A stretch of DNA of 64,000 nucleotides from Carboxylicivirga caseinilyticus (lineage in GTDB: Bacteria; Bacteroidota; Bacteroidia; Bacteroidales; Marinilabiliaceae): assembly GCA_025499705.1 (NCBI GenBank), contig JAFMVE010000004.1:124001-188000 (forward strand), in the 5' to 3' direction. The number at the start of each line of letters is the position of its first letter. Within the stretch, counting starts at the first letter, position 1. The translations under genes were made by a program, and so were the position numbers. A model generated the notes under the pieces. That model ran no database searches. It was not told where the DNA came from and saw only the letters and a list, made by a program, of their open reading frames with translations. This document shows, one piece after another, positions 63,572-64,000 of the stretch.

Positions 63572-64000
63572 TTATTCCTGCTCAGCCAGAAAACGTTCTG
63601 CATCAATGGCAGCCATACAGCCAGAACCTGCAGCAGTAACTGCCTGACGATACTGATCATCCTGAACATCACCACAGGCAAATACTCCTGGTACATTTGT
63701 TTTTGAAGTTCCTGGAATGGTTTTAATATAACCTACTTCGTTTGTATCAATGTAATCAGCAAAAATTTCTGAGTTTGGCTTATGTCCAATTCCAAGGAAG
63801 AATCCATCAATAGCGATCTTCACTTCTTCCTCCTCCGGAGTACCCATGTTTTTCACTAAAGTAGCACCTTCAACAACTCCGTTTCCAAATAATCCTTTGG
63901 TCTGATGTTTCCAAAGAATTTCGATGTTTTGAGCTTTGATTACTCTATCCTGCATAACTTTTGAGGCACGTAATTCATCACGACGAACAATAAGGTAAAC
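63572..64000 (-). CDS. trxB: Thioredoxin reductase, 3' part
   Basis: The last 142 residues of a FAD/NADPH thioredoxin reductase are present; the rest lies beyond the window edge, so the gene is partial by position, not broken. Visible features are the NADPH-side segment VYLIVRRDELRASKVMQDRV, a beta-strand region ending FFLGIGHKPNSE, and the FAD-closing motif GVFACGDVQDDQYRQAVTAAGSGCMAAIDAE. The CxxC redox motif is outside the window. It would reduce the thioredoxins encoded near 38 kb. Confidence 0.94.
   Translation of the reverse strand, partial: VYLIVRRDELRASKVMQDRVIKAQNIEILWKHQTKGLFGNGVVEGATLVKNMGTPEEEEVKIAIDGFFLGIGHKPNSEIFADYIDTNEVGYIKTIPGTSKTNVPGVFACGDVQDDQYRQAVTAAGSGCMAAIDAERFLAEQE

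Overview
The window comes from an AT-rich Bacteroidota chromosome, most likely an anaerobic or facultative marine member of the Marinilabiliales. The evidence is a type IX secretion C-terminal sorting domain, a TonB-dependent receptor with a carboxypeptidase-like N-terminal domain, a hybrid beta-propeller sensor kinase with a LytTR regulator, a DUF5777 barrel, a START-like/LptFG/ribBA neighbourhood and near absence of Shine-Dalgarno sequences. No phage, IS element or CRISPR array was seen.

1-3.0 kb holds a Cys-rich small lipoprotein, a TlpA-like thioredoxin, a PAP2 phosphatase and an orphan H-NOX (haem nitric-oxide sensor) protein. 3.1-10.4 kb is an RNA-repair island. On the minus strand lie a WYL-domain regulator, an RtcB2-type RNA ligase, the release-factor homologue PrfH, a TPR protein and a 62-residue basic protein. 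On the plus strand lie a long leader, a slipin (SPFH) protein and a second RtcB. The leader contains a 69-nt sequence (7715-7783) that folds as a complete, circularly permuted tRNA: anticodon stem open to the outside, T-arm, 7-bp acceptor stem closed by a 4-nt loop, D-arm. This resembles the tRNA-mimic module of bacterial Y RNAs, although no Ro60 gene is present, and it is the best candidate for a new system here.

10.5-24.5 kb is mostly housekeeping: tRNA-Met, a START-like protein, two tandem LptF/LptG-type permeases, ribBA, anmK, a DHOD-like protein, fmt, a LysM glucosaminidase, cdd, an RluA-type pseudouridine synthase and panB. 24.7-30.4 kb is a seven-gene minus-strand operon for c-type cytochromes: six-haem and one-haem lipoproteins, an outer-membrane barrel, a monohaem cytochrome, a seven-haem membrane cytochrome, a cytochrome b and a ResB-like protein. 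It looks like an electron route across the envelope. It is divergent from a Crp/Fnr-type regulator and a UbiA-like protein, and the intergenic region carries a perfect TTGAT-N4-ATCAA box and a perfect 16-bp palindrome.

32-45.7 kb holds alanine dehydrogenase, a CyuA-like L-cysteine desulfidase/L-serine deaminase, a TonB receptor under a TPP riboswitch, two thioredoxins, CCA-adding enzyme, a SpoU methyltransferase, an endonuclease/phosphatase, a beta-helix lipoprotein, an anchored protein with six Trp-Met repeats, and malate dehydrogenase. 46.2-53.4 kb is a cellobiose/beta-glucoside locus: NrtR-like regulator, GPH symporter, GH94 phosphorylase and GH3 lipoprotein. 53.6-64 kb has a small unknown protein, a LytTR response regulator with its hybrid sensor kinase, a three-gene secreted-protein operon (beta-helix, YWFD-repeat/LamG/T9SS, LamG/T9SS), a family-10 glycosylhydrolase and the 3' part of thioredoxin reductase.
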